Notes under the pieces: model-generated
What the model saw: the letters and a program-made list of their open reading frames with translations, nothing else
What the model was told of the DNA's origin: nothing
Database searches by the model: none
Part shown: in pieces, positions 35,255 through 44,333 of the stretch
Position numbering within the stretch: the stretch's first letter is position 1
Layout: the number at the start of each line of letters is the position of its first letter
NCBI RefSeq assembly: GCF_024220175.1
Contig: NZ_CP098502.1
Location: forward strand, 2,170,001-2,234,000
From: Paraconexibacter antarcticus
GTDB taxonomy: Bacteria > Actinomycetota > Thermoleophilia > Solirubrobacterales > Solirubrobacteraceae
Reading direction: 5' to 3'
Length of the DNA stretch: 64,000 nucleotides
Program-made: the position numbers and the translations under genes

Positions 35255-36690
35255 GGGGCGGGCGGGGTCGGGGTGAGGAGGCCGGCGGCGGCGAGCCGCT
35301 CACGGACGCCCGCGGGCGGTGAGGTCACGCGGGTGTGGTTGCTCTGGCGGCCGGGCGGGTTGCTCAGGATCTGCTGACCGGGCACGTACGGCTCGTTGCC
35401 GGTCTCGCACTCCTGGTAGTCGTTGATCGGGTCGGCGTTCGAGTGCAGGTTCGCGGCCGGCCGGCTGTTCTGGAAGGCCTCGTTGTCGGCGCCGAGGGTG
35501 CCGGCGGTGATGAGCTCGAAGCCGAGCTCTGGCGTCCCGGTCCCGCCGATGACCGAGCTGCCGTTCTCGCCGAAGATGCCGAAGACGTTGCACTGCACCT
35601 GGGCGGGCGTGACCTTGCCCAGGAAGTCGCGCAGCGCGGCCATCGCGTCGGTCGCGCGGCGCAGCGTGCCGCTCGTGTCGGGGTCGTGGGCCAGGGTCCT
35701 GACGGCGGCGAAGGTGCCGCGCAGGTCGGCGGCGGCGGGCGGGGTGGCGCGGAGCGGGGCGACGCCTGCGGTCAGGGTGCGCGCGAGCGCGGTGAGGGTC
35801 GGGCCGACGTCGCCGGCGGCCGGCCGCAGCAGGCGGGCCAGGCGCGTGAGCCGCCGCAGGGGCGGGGTGAGCCGCTCGGCGGCGCGGGTGGTCGTGGCCA
35901 TGGCCCCGGGGGCGGTGACGATCACGCGGTCGAGGGCGCCCGGTGGCCGGCCCACCGCGGCCATCGTGGTGGCGGCGCCGGAGAGGAGCCCGCGGAGCGG
36001 CTCGCCGACGGGACCGAGCGCCTGCGCGGCCGCCCCGCTCGCGGAGAGCAGGCGCGGCAGCCGGGCCCCCGGCGAGCCGGCGGTCATGAGCACGCGGGTG
36101 GCGGGCGGCAACAGGTCGCCGGCCCCGACGATCGTGTCGTTGACCGCCGTCCCGCGGCCGGCCAGACCGGCGGCCGTGTCGCGGATCCCGGCCTGGACGG
36201 CGCGCGCGGTGGCGTGGTCGAAGATGTCCAGCAGGTCGGTCGCCTGGACGCTCGTGGTCGTCCGGTCGGTCGCGAGGGTGGCACCGGACCGCAGCCGGGC
36301 GGCGCTCGTGCCCGGTTCGAGCTCGAGGTAGTTGGCGCCGAGCGGGGAGGCGGAGCGGATCCGCAGCCGGGTGTCGGCCGGCAGGGAGTGGAAGGACGGC
36401 TGCAGCGCGAGCTCGAGCCGGGCGGCCGGGGGCCGGGTGCCCTCGCCCGGCACGGCGGTGATGCGGGCGACCTGCCCGACCCGCAGCCCGCCGACCCGGA
36501 CCGGGTCGTGCGCGACGAGGCGGCCCGGGTCGGTGACGAGCACGAACAGGCGGAAGTGGCGCTGCAGCGGCAGGCCGTCGCTCGCGTGGTATGAGATGTA
36601 CGTGACGAGCGCCATCACCGCGAGGGCGGCGGCTCCGAGCGCGCGGTGGTCGGGCGCGCGGCGGCGCGTGGCGGCGGGTCGCGCGGTCAT
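35251..36690 (-). CDS. mceC: MCE-family lipid transporter subunit, third (MceC position)
   Basis: A 479-residue MCE protein. The helix is ~18-35 (ALGAAALAVMALVTYISY). The MCE domain (~42-130) has HFRLFVLVTDPGRLV, DPVRVGGLRVGQVARI and SPLGANYLELEPGTS. The distal part has QCNVFGIFGENGSSVIGG and YQECETGNEPYVPGQQILSN, with a Cys in each as expected for extracytoplasmic stabilisation. Start ATG overlaps the previous stop. Confidence 0.88.
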   Translation of the reverse strand: MTARPAATRRRAPDHRALGAAALAVMALVTYISYHASDGLPLQRHFRLFVLVTDPGRLVAHDPVRVGGLRVGQVARITAVPGEGTRPPAARLELALQPSFHSLPADTRLRIRSASPLGANYLELEPGTSAARLRSGATLATDRTTTSVQATDLLDIFDHATARAVQAGIRDTAAGLAGRGTAVNDTIVGAGDLLPPATRVLMTAGSPGARLPRLLSASGAAAQALGPVGEPLRGLLSGAATTMAAVGRPPGALDRVIVTAPGAMATTTRAAERLTPPLRRLTRLARLLRPAAGDVGPTLTALARTLTAGVAPLRATPPAAADLRGTFAAVRTLAHDPDTSGTLRRATDAMAALRDFLGKVTPAQVQCNVFGIFGENGSSVIGGTGTPELGFELITAGTLGADNEAFQNSRPAANLHSNADPINDYQECETGNEPYVPGQQILSNPPGRQSNHTRVTSPPAGVRERLAAAGLLTPTPPAP

Positions 36691-38120
36691 CCGAGGAGGT
36701 GGTGGAGGAAGGCGGCGAGGCCGCTGTCGCCCTTGGCGTCCCCGGGCGTGATGCCCGGGAGGGTGATCTTCGGCAGGGGCAGCTTCGGCAGCGTGAGCTT
36801 GGGGACGGGGAGCGCCGGCGCCGGGCCGGGGGACGCCGGCGTGGCGGCGGCCGGGGCGGGCGCGGCACCCGGCGCCTGCGGCCGGGCGCGCCGGCCCTTC
36901 TGCGCGGGCGCCGCCTTGGTGGCGGCGCCGCCGGTGTGGCCATAGGTGCCGTCGCAGCCCTCGGTCGTCGGGATGACGACGCAGGGTGACCCCGTGACCT
37001 GCGCGGTGACGAGGTGGCTGAGCTTGTCGTACGCGCCCGAGGTTGCGGCCACGTGGTAGAAGAAGGTGAGCAGCGACTCGGTCGCGCCACGGTCGCGCAG
37101 GCTCGCCAGGAGCTGCTCGAGCAGGACGTTCGGCCGCGCCGCGGCGGCGCCCAGGCGTGACAGGCGACGGGCCACGGGGCGCGCCGGCGCGATCGTGGTG
37201 CGCCCGGCGGCCGCGGCGCTCCCGAGGGCGGTGAGGGCCGGGTCGGCGGCGGCGACGAACGGCCCCAGGCGCCGGCTGACCGCGGTCAGGCCGGGGCCGG
37301 CGGTGCGCAGGCGGCTGGCGAGCGGCGTGGCCTGGGTGGCGAAGGCGTCGAGCGTGCGCAGCGCGTTCCGGGTGGCGTGCAGCAGGCGCGGCAGCCGCCG
37401 GACGCCGTCGGCCAGCGGAGCCCGGCGACGGGCGGTGACGGCGGCGACGTCGGCGGTCCGGTCGACGAAGCGGGTGACCGAGCGGGCGTCGTGCGCGACC
37501 CGGGCGACGACGCGGTCGGTCTGCGTGACGGCCTGGGCGACGGTGGCCCGCTGGGCGTCGACGATCCCGAGCACGCGGTCGGCCTGGGTGAGGGCCGGGT
37601 TGGCGCGCCGCAGGATGGCGTTGAGGTCCGCGCCGCGCCCGGCGGTCGCGAGGCCGAGCTCGTCGAGCACGATCTGCAGCCGCTGGCTCGTCGGCACCGC
37701 GAAGACGTCGAGGAGGTCCTGCAGCGACACGGGCACCGTGGTCCGGGGCAGCGGGACCAGGGGGACCGACGAGCGCGCGGCGGTCGCGAGTTCGGCGGGC
37801 GCCGTGCCCGGGGTGCACTGGACGTACTTCTCGCTGATGAGGCTCTCGGGGAGGATCTGGCAGCGCGCGTCCGCGCGCAGCGGGGCCGAGGCGCGCGCGA
37901 TGTCGAACTCGACGCGGGCCTTGAAGTCCGGGGTCAGCCGCACGCGGCGGACGGTCCCGACGCGGACCCCGGCGATCTTCACGGCGCTCCCGGGGGAGAT
38001 CCCGCCGGCGGTGTCGAAGATCGCGGCGGCGCGGTAGGTGCCGCCCCTGCCGTCGCGGGTGCTCAGCACGACCACGAGGACGGCGACGGCGAGGAGCACG
38101 ATGCCGGCGCCGCGCCTCAC
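36687..38120 (-). CDS. mceB: MCE-family lipid transporter subunit, second (MceB position)
   Basis: A 477-residue MCE protein from GTG 38118-38120. The helix is ~5-20 (AGIVLLAVAVLVVVLST), the MCE domain follows with AIFDTAGGISPGSAVKIAG, VRVGTVRRVRLTPD and PESLISEKYVQCTPGTAP. The C-terminal tail is unusual: after SPCVVIPTTEGCDGTYGHT comes an Ala/Pro stretch and then a Pro-hydrophobic repeat (VPKLTLPKLPLPKITLPG), likely an extended segment that crosses the cell wall or contacts a partner. GTGA overlap with mceA. Confidence 0.88.
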   Translation of the reverse strand: MRRGAGIVLLAVAVLVVVLSTRDGRGGTYRAAAIFDTAGGISPGSAVKIAGVRVGTVRRVRLTPDFKARVEFDIARASAPLRADARCQILPESLISEKYVQCTPGTAPAELATAARSSVPLVPLPRTTVPVSLQDLLDVFAVPTSQRLQIVLDELGLATAGRGADLNAILRRANPALTQADRVLGIVDAQRATVAQAVTQTDRVVARVAHDARSVTRFVDRTADVAAVTARRRAPLADGVRRLPRLLHATRNALRTLDAFATQATPLASRLRTAGPGLTAVSRRLGPFVAAADPALTALGSAAAAGRTTIAPARPVARRLSRLGAAAARPNVLLEQLLASLRDRGATESLLTFFYHVAATSGAYDKLSHLVTAQVTGSPCVVIPTTEGCDGTYGHTGGAATKAAPAQKGRRARPQAPGAAPAPAAATPASPGPAPALPVPKLTLPKLPLPKITLPGITPGDAKGDSGLAAFLHHLLG

Positions 38121-39433
38121 GGGTGGTTGTCCTTCAGGTCGCAGAGGCCGGGCGTCGGGACCCAGACGTTGGACTTGTCGGGGGCGGGGGCCGCGCCGCC
38201 GCCGGGACAGGGGGCGATGGCGTCCTTCTGCACCTCGAGCGCTCCGGGGATCTTGAAGCCGGGGAACGCGCTGAAGAGCCCGCTCGGCGCGACCTCGGGG
38301 GAGCCGACGAAGATGATGCGGCCGTAGTGGCCCTGGGCGTCGTAGTTGGCGGACGCGACGCCGCCGAGGCCGCCGAACACGCCGAGGACGAGGTCGGGCA
38401 TGTACACGCGCAGCGCGTCGAGGATCGGCAGCGAGGAGGTCAGCGCGGGGGCGGTGGCCCTGAAGGCGGGGAGCGCGTCGCGCTGCAGGGGGCGCAGGCC
38501 GCGGAAGGTGGCGCGCAGCGCCGGGGCGAGCGCCACGAGGCGGTCGGCGACCGACGCGACCCGTGCGGAGGCGGTCGGCAGGCCGCGGAGGAGGCGGTCG
38601 AGCGGCGGGGCGGTGGCGGGGACCGCGCGCAGCGCGGCGCGGACAGCCGGGGTCGCGCGGTCGACGAGGCCGAGCGTCCGGGTGGCGCGGGGCAGGACGG
38701 CGTGCAGCCGGGTGATGTCGTCGCCGAGCGCACGGCGCCGGCGGGCCACGGCGGTGAACAGCTGGGCGGTGCGGGTGACCGCGTCCTCGAGGGCCGGCGG
38801 GCGGTCTGCGAGAGCGGTTGCGGTCGCGCCGGTGGTCTGGACGAGGCGCTCCAAGGCCCCGCGCTCGGTGGTCAGCTGGCCGCCGAGGTTCGCGGTGGCG
38901 GCGAGGGCCGGGCTGAGCTTGGCCAGCACGCCGTTGAGGTAGCGCGACCCGGAGCCGGCGTACAGCTCGTCGCCGTGCCGGACGAGGGCCTGCACGTCCC
39001 GCCGCAGCGTGGGCGTGAAGGTGTCGAAGACGGCATCGAGGTCGACGATGCCGCTCGTGACGTTCGTCCTGAGGGTGACCGGGGCGGGCAGCGCCGGGGC
39101 CGTGTCGGGTCCGGGGACGAGGTCGACGAAGCGGTTGGTGACGCCAGCCTGGCCGTTGGCCCGGATGCGGGCGCGCGTCCCGGAGCGCAGATGCGCGTAC
39201 CGTGCGTCGGCGATCGAGAGCACGACGTCGGCGTGCCCGTCCGGAGTCAGCGAGATGTCCTTGACCGACCCGACCTTGTGGCCGGCGACGGCGACGACCG
39301 CGCCGTCGACGAGCTGCCCGGCGTCGGTGAACTCGGCGTGCACGATCGTCGCGCCGCCCGGGCGCAGCACGACGACGGCGACCGCGAGGACCGCGAGGGC
39401 CAGCAGCGCGACGGTGATGCGGCGGGTGGTCAT
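38117..39433 (-). CDS. mceA: MCE-family lipid transporter subunit, first (MceA position)
   Basis: A 438-residue MCE protein. The helix is ~6-24 (ITVALLALAVLAVAVVVL). The MCE domain (~30-110) has VHAEFTDAGQLVDGAVVAVAG in part, HKVGSVKDISLTPDGHADV, and GQAGVTNRFVDLVPGPDTAP. Long helices follow (~120-340), then a C-terminal domain with GVFGGLGGVASANYDAQGHY and Cys pairs (APCPGGG, GLCDLKD). It follows the YrbE permeases directly by an ATGA overlap. Confidence 0.88.
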   Translation of the reverse strand: MTTRRITVALLALAVLAVAVVVLRPGGATIVHAEFTDAGQLVDGAVVAVAGHKVGSVKDISLTPDGHADVVLSIADARYAHLRSGTRARIRANGQAGVTNRFVDLVPGPDTAPALPAPVTLRTNVTSGIVDLDAVFDTFTPTLRRDVQALVRHGDELYAGSGSRYLNGVLAKLSPALAATANLGGQLTTERGALERLVQTTGATATALADRPPALEDAVTRTAQLFTAVARRRRALGDDITRLHAVLPRATRTLGLVDRATPAVRAALRAVPATAPPLDRLLRGLPTASARVASVADRLVALAPALRATFRGLRPLQRDALPAFRATAPALTSSLPILDALRVYMPDLVLGVFGGLGGVASANYDAQGHYGRIIFVGSPEVAPSGLFSAFPGFKIPGALEVQKDAIAPCPGGGAAPAPDKSNVWVPTPGLCDLKDNHP

Positions 39434-40236
39434 CCGCCGATGGGCAGCCGGGGGCTGCCGCCCCAGAAGAGCTCGCTGGTGAGGATGCCGACGAAGTGGA
39501 TCCCGAGGAGGTTCACGAACATCGACTGGGCCGCGGCGCGCCCAACCTCGACCGGGCCCCCGCGGACCTTGTAGCCGTAGTAGCACCCGACGATGACGAC
39601 GAACGTCGCCATGAGCGCGCCCTTGGTCGCGGAGAACAACAGGTCGGTCGGGTTCTGGAACTTCCAGAAGAGCTCGAGGAACCCGGCCGCCGACGTCTCC
39701 TTGAGCTGCACGACGACGGCGATGTAGGACCCGAGGAACCCGACGGCGAGGGCGAGCGGGTAGATGAACGGGAAGACGATCCACGTGGCGAGCACCCGCG
39801 TGGAGGCGAGGTACATCCGGGAGTTCATCCCCATGACGTCGAGCGCATCGATCTCGTCCGAGATGCGCATCGTGCCGAGCTCGGCGACGAAGCCGGTGCT
39901 GACCTTCGCGGCCATCATGTACGCGAACGCGTAGGGCACGAGCTCGCGCAGGTTGCCGAGCCCGGCGAAGGCCCCGGCGACGGCGGGCGCCCCGACGGTC
40001 CGCGCCCCGTAGACCCCCTCGATGCCGAGGACGAGGCCGAGCGCGAGCGAGAGCCCGAGCAGGACGGCGAGCGAGCCGTTGACGAGGATGCCGGCCTGGC
40101 GGAGCGTCTCGCCGAGGTAGGGGACCATGCGCCGGCTGAGCGTGTCGCGTGTGACGCGCGCGCCGAACTCGACAGCGTCGCCGAAGGTGGTCAGCCAGGC
40201 GGGCGCGGCCGCGCGGCGCCGGGGGGCGGTGCTCAC
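39430..40236 (-). CDS. yrbEB: YrbE/MlaE-type permease, second
   Basis: A 268-residue inner-membrane permease from GTG 40234-40236. The five-helix MlaE fold is visible, with the conserved central stretch VAELGTMRISDEIDALDVMG, the coupling region that contacts the ATPase (EIDAL motif). N-terminal amphipathic part LTTFGDAVEFGARVTR and C-terminal FVNLLGIHFVGILTSELFW are typical. It would pair with YrbEA and an Mkl/MceG ATPase encoded elsewhere. GTGA overlap with yrbEA. Confidence 0.92.
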   Translation of the reverse strand: MSTAPRRRAAAPAWLTTFGDAVEFGARVTRDTLSRRMVPYLGETLRQAGILVNGSLAVLLGLSLALGLVLGIEGVYGARTVGAPAVAGAFAGLGNLRELVPYAFAYMMAAKVSTGFVAELGTMRISDEIDALDVMGMNSRMYLASTRVLATWIVFPFIYPLALAVGFLGSYIAVVVQLKETSAAGFLELFWKFQNPTDLLFSATKGALMATFVVIVGCYYGYKVRGGPVEVGRAAAQSMFVNLLGIHFVGILTSELFWGGSPRLPIGG

Positions 40237-41024
40237 CTGACCTCCGAGAGCCCGGGATGCGTGGCGAGCAGCAGCTGCCCGTAGACGTAGTCGATCGCGC
40301 CGATCGCGAGGAAGCTGATGACGACCGAGCGGTTGACGGCACGGCCGACGCCCTCCGACCCGCCGGAGACCGAAAGGCCCTGGTAGCAGCAGACGATCGC
40401 GATCGTCGCGCCGAAGATGAGGCACTTGACGTACGAGCCGAGGAGCTCGGTGACGTTCGCCGCGGCGCGGAAGTTCGCGAAGAAGGGGCCGAGCGGCTGG
40501 TGGTTCTGGATCTCGACGAGCGTCGCGCCGGCGACGCCGGCGAGCAGCGCGAGGACGTTGAACAGGAGCGAAAGGGCCACGATGACGAGGAAGCGCGGCA
40601 CGACGAGGCCCTTGACGACGTCGACGCCGAGGACGCCGAGGGCGTCGATCTCCTCCCGGACCTTGCGGGCGCCGAGGTCGGCGCAGAGGGCGGTGCCGAC
40701 GACGCCGGCGACGACGATCGCGGTGACGAACGGCGCGAACTCCCGGACGATGATGAGCTCGTAGAGGCCGCCGAGCCGGTCGAGCGCGCCGAACAGCCCG
40801 AGGAACCCCGCGCCCTGCACCCCGGCGGGCCCGAAGGAGAACGCGAACGCGGCGGCGATGAGCGCGAACCACGAGCGGCCGAGCGCGAAGCGGAACTCGG
40901 TCACGAACTCCGCGCCGTAGGAGTACGGGGGGCGGACCGCCGCGCGCAGGACCCGGCCGCCGAGCGCGAGCATCCCGCCCGTCTCGCGGGCCAGGCGGCT
41001 GGCGCGACCCGGCTCGCGGCGCAT
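40233..41024 (-). CDS. yrbEA: YrbE/MlaE-type permease, first; head of the mce operon
   Basis: A 263-residue permease starting at ATG 41022-41024 (the frame is open further upstream, into the promoter region). It has FVTEFRFALGRSWFALIAAA, the ATPase-contacting motif ADLGARKVREEIDALGVLG, and C-terminal SVVISFLAIGAIDYVYGQLL. It leads an eight-gene chain in which every neighbour overlaps by 1 or 4 bases. The promoter region upstream (41025-41239) carries the 44-bp dyad motif, site A. Confidence 0.9.
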   Translation of the reverse strand: MRREPGRASRLARETGGMLALGGRVLRAAVRPPYSYGAEFVTEFRFALGRSWFALIAAAFAFSFGPAGVQGAGFLGLFGALDRLGGLYELIIVREFAPFVTAIVVAGVVGTALCADLGARKVREEIDALGVLGVDVVKGLVVPRFLVIVALSLLFNVLALLAGVAGATLVEIQNHQPLGPFFANFRAAANVTELLGSYVKCLIFGATIAIVCCYQGLSVSGGSEGVGRAVNRSVVISFLAIGAIDYVYGQLLLATHPGLSEVR

Positions 41025-41122
41025 GGCGGTGGGCGCGCTCGCGGGTGCCGTGGGCAGTGGTGCCGGCAGTGGTGTGGACGTCGACCCGATCAGCTGATCC
41101 TCACCTCGCCGCCATCGGGTGG

Positions 41123-41166
41123 CCACATGCCGAATGGGGGGACCACCCCCGACGTTCGGCACGTGG
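41123..41166. promoter_or_regulatory. Dyad operator, site A (mce operon / SDR divergent promoter)
   Basis: The left half reads CCACATGCCGAATGGGGGG. The right half, on the other strand, reads CCACGTGCCGAACGTCGGG, so TGCCGAA and TTCGGCA face each other 20 bases apart. The same 39-base core aligns without gaps with sites at 51172 and 52139. It lies in the 215-base region between yrbEA (-) and the SDR gene (+). Confidence 0.75.
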
Positions 41167-41239
41167 TCGGCGTCACGGCGAGCCGCCAGGCTCGGAGACA
41201 CCGCAGCACCGGATCCAGATCGAGAAGACGAGGTCGACC

Positions 41240-42121
41240 ATGCAGTCCAGCAAGACACCGCTACGCGGCCGGGTGGCCGCGGTCACGGGAGCAGCTCGCG
41301 GCATCGGTCGTGCGACCGCTGCCGCGCTCGTCCGCGAGGGCGTAGCCGTCGCGATCGGCGACCTGGACCTCGCACTGGCCGAGCAGACCGCGCGGGAACT
41401 CGGCAACGGCACCCTCGCGTTGCGCCTGGACGTCACCTCGCGAGCATCGGTGCGGGCGTTTCTCGATGAGGTCGAGGACCGGCTCGGCCCGCTGGACGTC
41501 CTGGTCAACAACGCTGGGATCATGCTCGTCGGCCGGCCGCTCTGGGAGGAGGACGACGAGGCTGCCCGCCGTCAATACGAGGTCAATGTCAACGGCACGT
41601 TGTACGGGATCAAGGAAGCCGTCCCCCGGTTCCGTGCGCGCGGGCACGGGCATATCGTCAACGTGGCGTCGGGGGCTGGGCTGATCGGCTTTGCCGGCGG
41701 AGGCTCCTACTGCGGGACCAAGCACTACGTGATCGGCGTCAGCGAGGCGCTGCGCGCGGAGCTGCGCGGAAGCGGTGTCGAGGTGTCCTGCGTCATGCCC
41801 GCGGTCGTGAACACCGAGCTGGCCAGTGGCGGCGGAGCGGTCCGCGGCCTGCGCTCGGTCGAGCCCGAGCAGGTCGCCGACGCGATCGTGAACGCCGTGA
41901 AGGGCCGTCGCTTCGACGTGTACGTGCCGCGCGAGCTCGAGGTCCTCGACCGTCTGCAGGGGCTGCTGCCGCGGCGCGTCTTCGAGGCGCTGCTGCGCCT
42001 GAGTGGTGGCGCCGACCTGCTGATCCGGATCGATACCGCTGCACGAGCCGAGTACGAGCGGCGCGCGTTCGCCTCTGCGGGGGCCGTCGATGATGAGCCT
42101 TGGACGGTGTCGGCCCCATGA
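41240..42121 (+). CDS. Short-chain dehydrogenase/reductase
   Basis: A 293-residue classical SDR: nucleotide motif TGAARGIGRA (~20-29), Asp of an NAD-preferring site in GDLDLAL, NNAGI, catalytic Ser in NVASGAG, and a Y-x3-K motif as SYCGTKHYVIG. It is longer than the ~250-residue norm, with a C-terminal extension. The family is common in lipid and steroid alcohol oxidation. It runs divergently from the mce operon across site A and overlaps the LVIVD gene (ATGA). Confidence 0.88.
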   Translation: MQSSKTPLRGRVAAVTGAARGIGRATAAALVREGVAVAIGDLDLALAEQTARELGNGTLALRLDVTSRASVRAFLDEVEDRLGPLDVLVNNAGIMLVGRPLWEEDDEAARRQYEVNVNGTLYGIKEAVPRFRARGHGHIVNVASGAGLIGFAGGGSYCGTKHYVIGVSEALRAELRGSGVEVSCVMPAVVNTELASGGGAVRGLRSVEPEQVADAIVNAVKGRRFDVYVPRELEVLDRLQGLLPRRVFEALLRLSGGADLLIRIDTAARAEYERRAFASAGAVDDEPWTVSAP

Positions 42122-44283
42122 GTCAGAAGCTCATGCACGGCGGCGGGCATCATGCGCAGTTACCGGCTTCGCCGCGACGACCCGTCCGCGCCGTGCTCGT
42201 GCTCGTCACCACGACCCTGCTCATGCTGGGCGTGGACGTCGGCACGGCGGCGGCCCAGAACGGGTTCGCGGCCGGCGAGTTCTCCGGCCTACCGGACGGT
42301 GCCATGAGCGCACCCGTCTCCCCGGCGAGGGTGTTCGAGGGGCCAGTGGCGCCGGCGACGTGCGGACCGGGGTCGAGCGTGGAAAATGGGCTGGATGGTC
42401 AGGTCCCGCTCGCCGACCGGCTGGACGGGCGGAGCAGCAAGGGCTATTCGTGCAACCTGAAGCTCGTGGGTCAGTACCAGGGGGAGGGCTCCAGCTGGGT
42501 CAGCCAGTCCTACGGCGCATGTGCGTACATGTCCACGCGGTGGCCGGACACCGAGAAGTCGCGCGGCGTCCAGGTGCTCGACGTCTCGGACACGGCGCAT
42601 CCGACGCTCGCGGGCACGCTCACGAGCCCCGCGATGCTGGGACCCTGGGAGTCGCTGAAGGTCAACTCGCAGCGAGGCCTGCTCGCCGCCGCCTTCGGCG
42701 GCCCGATCATAGGCGACGGCTTCGTGGAGATCTACGACATCCGGACAGATTGCCGCCGACCACGCCTCCTGGGCTCGATCTCGGCCGTTGACCTGCTCCG
42801 GCACTTCTCCGGTGAGCGTTCGGATGTCCCGACAGATCTCAACGCCGCCACGCTGCTCGGCCACGAGGGCAACTGGTCGCCGGACGGCAACACCTACTGG
42901 GTGAGCAGCTTTGTGGGTGGCGTCGTCACCGCGATCGACGTGCGCGATCCGTCGGCCCCGAGGATCGTATGGACGGGCAGCACCGGGATCATCAACCACG
43001 GCTTCTCGCTCAGCCAGGACGGCAACACCCTCTACATGGCACAGGTCGGCAACCTCGCCGAGACGATCACGGGGGCGCCCCTCGGCGCGTTTCAGGGTAT
43101 CGAGCCCAACGGCCTGAAGATCTTCGACGTCACCGCGATCCAATCGCGCGCAGCACATCCGACGATCTCGCCGCTCGGCCACGCCTATTGGACCGACGGT
43201 GGCATCGGCCAGATGTCGATCCCGATCAGCTACGGATCGCACCCGTACCTCGTGTTCGTCGACGAGCTCAACGAGGGCGGCGCCCGGATCATCGACATCG
43301 CCGACGCACAGGCGCCAAGGGTGATCTCGAAGCTCAAGCTGCAGATCCAGATGCCGCAGAACATCGACGTGGCCAGGCGCGACGTCGGCGGCACAGGACC
43401 GTTCACCTACGACAGTCACTACTGCACCGTCGACCGCCAACAGGACCCGACCACCATCGCCTGCGGGTACTTCGACTCCGGTGTTCGCGTGTTCGACATC
43501 CGAGACCCGTCCGCCCCGCGAGAAGTCGCGTACTTCAATCCGCCGGCCCAGCTCGGCAGGAACGGTGAGCTCAAGGGCTCCGAACACGCCGGCGGCCCCG
43601 GAGTGATCGCGCTGACAGCCCTCTTCCACGGAGGCGACGCTGCCGGGCATCCGCAGGTGGGCGGGGCACTGCCGATCCTCAACACCGACTGGTGCAGCTC
43701 ACCGCCGGCGTTCGTCCGTGACCAGCTCTGGGTCACCTGCCAGGACAACGGCTTCATGGCCCTGAAGTTCACCAACGGCGCGTACCCGATCAAGCCCGGG
43801 TGTCCCAACTCCGTCGGGCCCGTCTCCGGCGCGGGCATCGGGCCGGCGCGCCTCGGCAAGACCCGAGCGGCGACCCGACGGCGCTTCGCTCGCGATCAGG
43901 TACGCAGCACCAAGCACACCGACACGTTCTGCCCGGGCCGGGCCGGGATCCGGATCGGCTACGCGCCCTACCGACTCGTGCGCACCCTCGGCCATCGCCA
44001 ACGGCCGTCGCTCGCCGGCACGGCCGTGCTGATCACCACCGCGGACCCTCGCTCAGCGATCCTCGGAGCCAGGCCGGGCGCGAAGGTCACCGGGCTCACG
44101 GCTGCTCTGCGTCACGCCGTCGGCGTCAGGCACAAGGACGAGGTCTGGTACTTCGTCGACCGAGGGCGCGTCACCGCTGTGCTCAGGACACGACGCGGAA
44201 GGGTCATCGAGATCGGGATAGCCAACCGGCCTCTGACCAGATCTCGGGCAGCAGCACGACGCTTCGTGGCGACCTTCGGCTGA
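42118..44283 (+). CDS. Secreted LVIVD-repeat (beta-propeller-like) protein
   Basis: A 721-residue protein from ATG 42118 (ATGA overlap with the SDR). Signal peptide about residues 27-52 (AVLVLVTTTLLMLGVDVGTA). The body has LVIVD-type repeats, units ending in a D-V/I-R/S-D pattern: VQVLDVSDTAHPTLAGTL, VTAIDVRDPSAPRIVW, ARIIDIADAQAPRVISK and VRVFDIRDPSAPREVAYF. These build a propeller-like surface. A C-terminal ~130-residue domain follows after a basic linker. Function is unknown. Codon use is a little less GC-extreme than in neighbouring genes. Confidence 0.85.
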   Translation: MSQKLMHGGGHHAQLPASPRRPVRAVLVLVTTTLLMLGVDVGTAAAQNGFAAGEFSGLPDGAMSAPVSPARVFEGPVAPATCGPGSSVENGLDGQVPLADRLDGRSSKGYSCNLKLVGQYQGEGSSWVSQSYGACAYMSTRWPDTEKSRGVQVLDVSDTAHPTLAGTLTSPAMLGPWESLKVNSQRGLLAAAFGGPIIGDGFVEIYDIRTDCRRPRLLGSISAVDLLRHFSGERSDVPTDLNAATLLGHEGNWSPDGNTYWVSSFVGGVVTAIDVRDPSAPRIVWTGSTGIINHGFSLSQDGNTLYMAQVGNLAETITGAPLGAFQGIEPNGLKIFDVTAIQSRAAHPTISPLGHAYWTDGGIGQMSIPISYGSHPYLVFVDELNEGGARIIDIADAQAPRVISKLKLQIQMPQNIDVARRDVGGTGPFTYDSHYCTVDRQQDPTTIACGYFDSGVRVFDIRDPSAPREVAYFNPPAQLGRNGELKGSEHAGGPGVIALTALFHGGDAAGHPQVGGALPILNTDWCSSPPAFVRDQLWVTCQDNGFMALKFTNGAYPIKPGCPNSVGPVSGAGIGPARLGKTRAATRRRFARDQVRSTKHTDTFCPGRAGIRIGYAPYRLVRTLGHRQRPSLAGTAVLITTADPRSAILGARPGAKVTGLTAALRHAVGVRHKDEVWYFVDRGRVTAVLRTRRGRVIEIGIANRPLTRSRAAARRFVATFG

Positions 44284-44333
44284 CGTTGCATCCTGAACCA
44301 CCGCAGCGCCCCCGGGCACGCGGCGGCGCGGCC

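Noticed and set aside
41240-44283. Possible foreign island (SDR and LVIVD genes with milder GC)
   Set aside because: The difference is small, both genes fit the local overlap style and sit under operator A; no element ends were seen.
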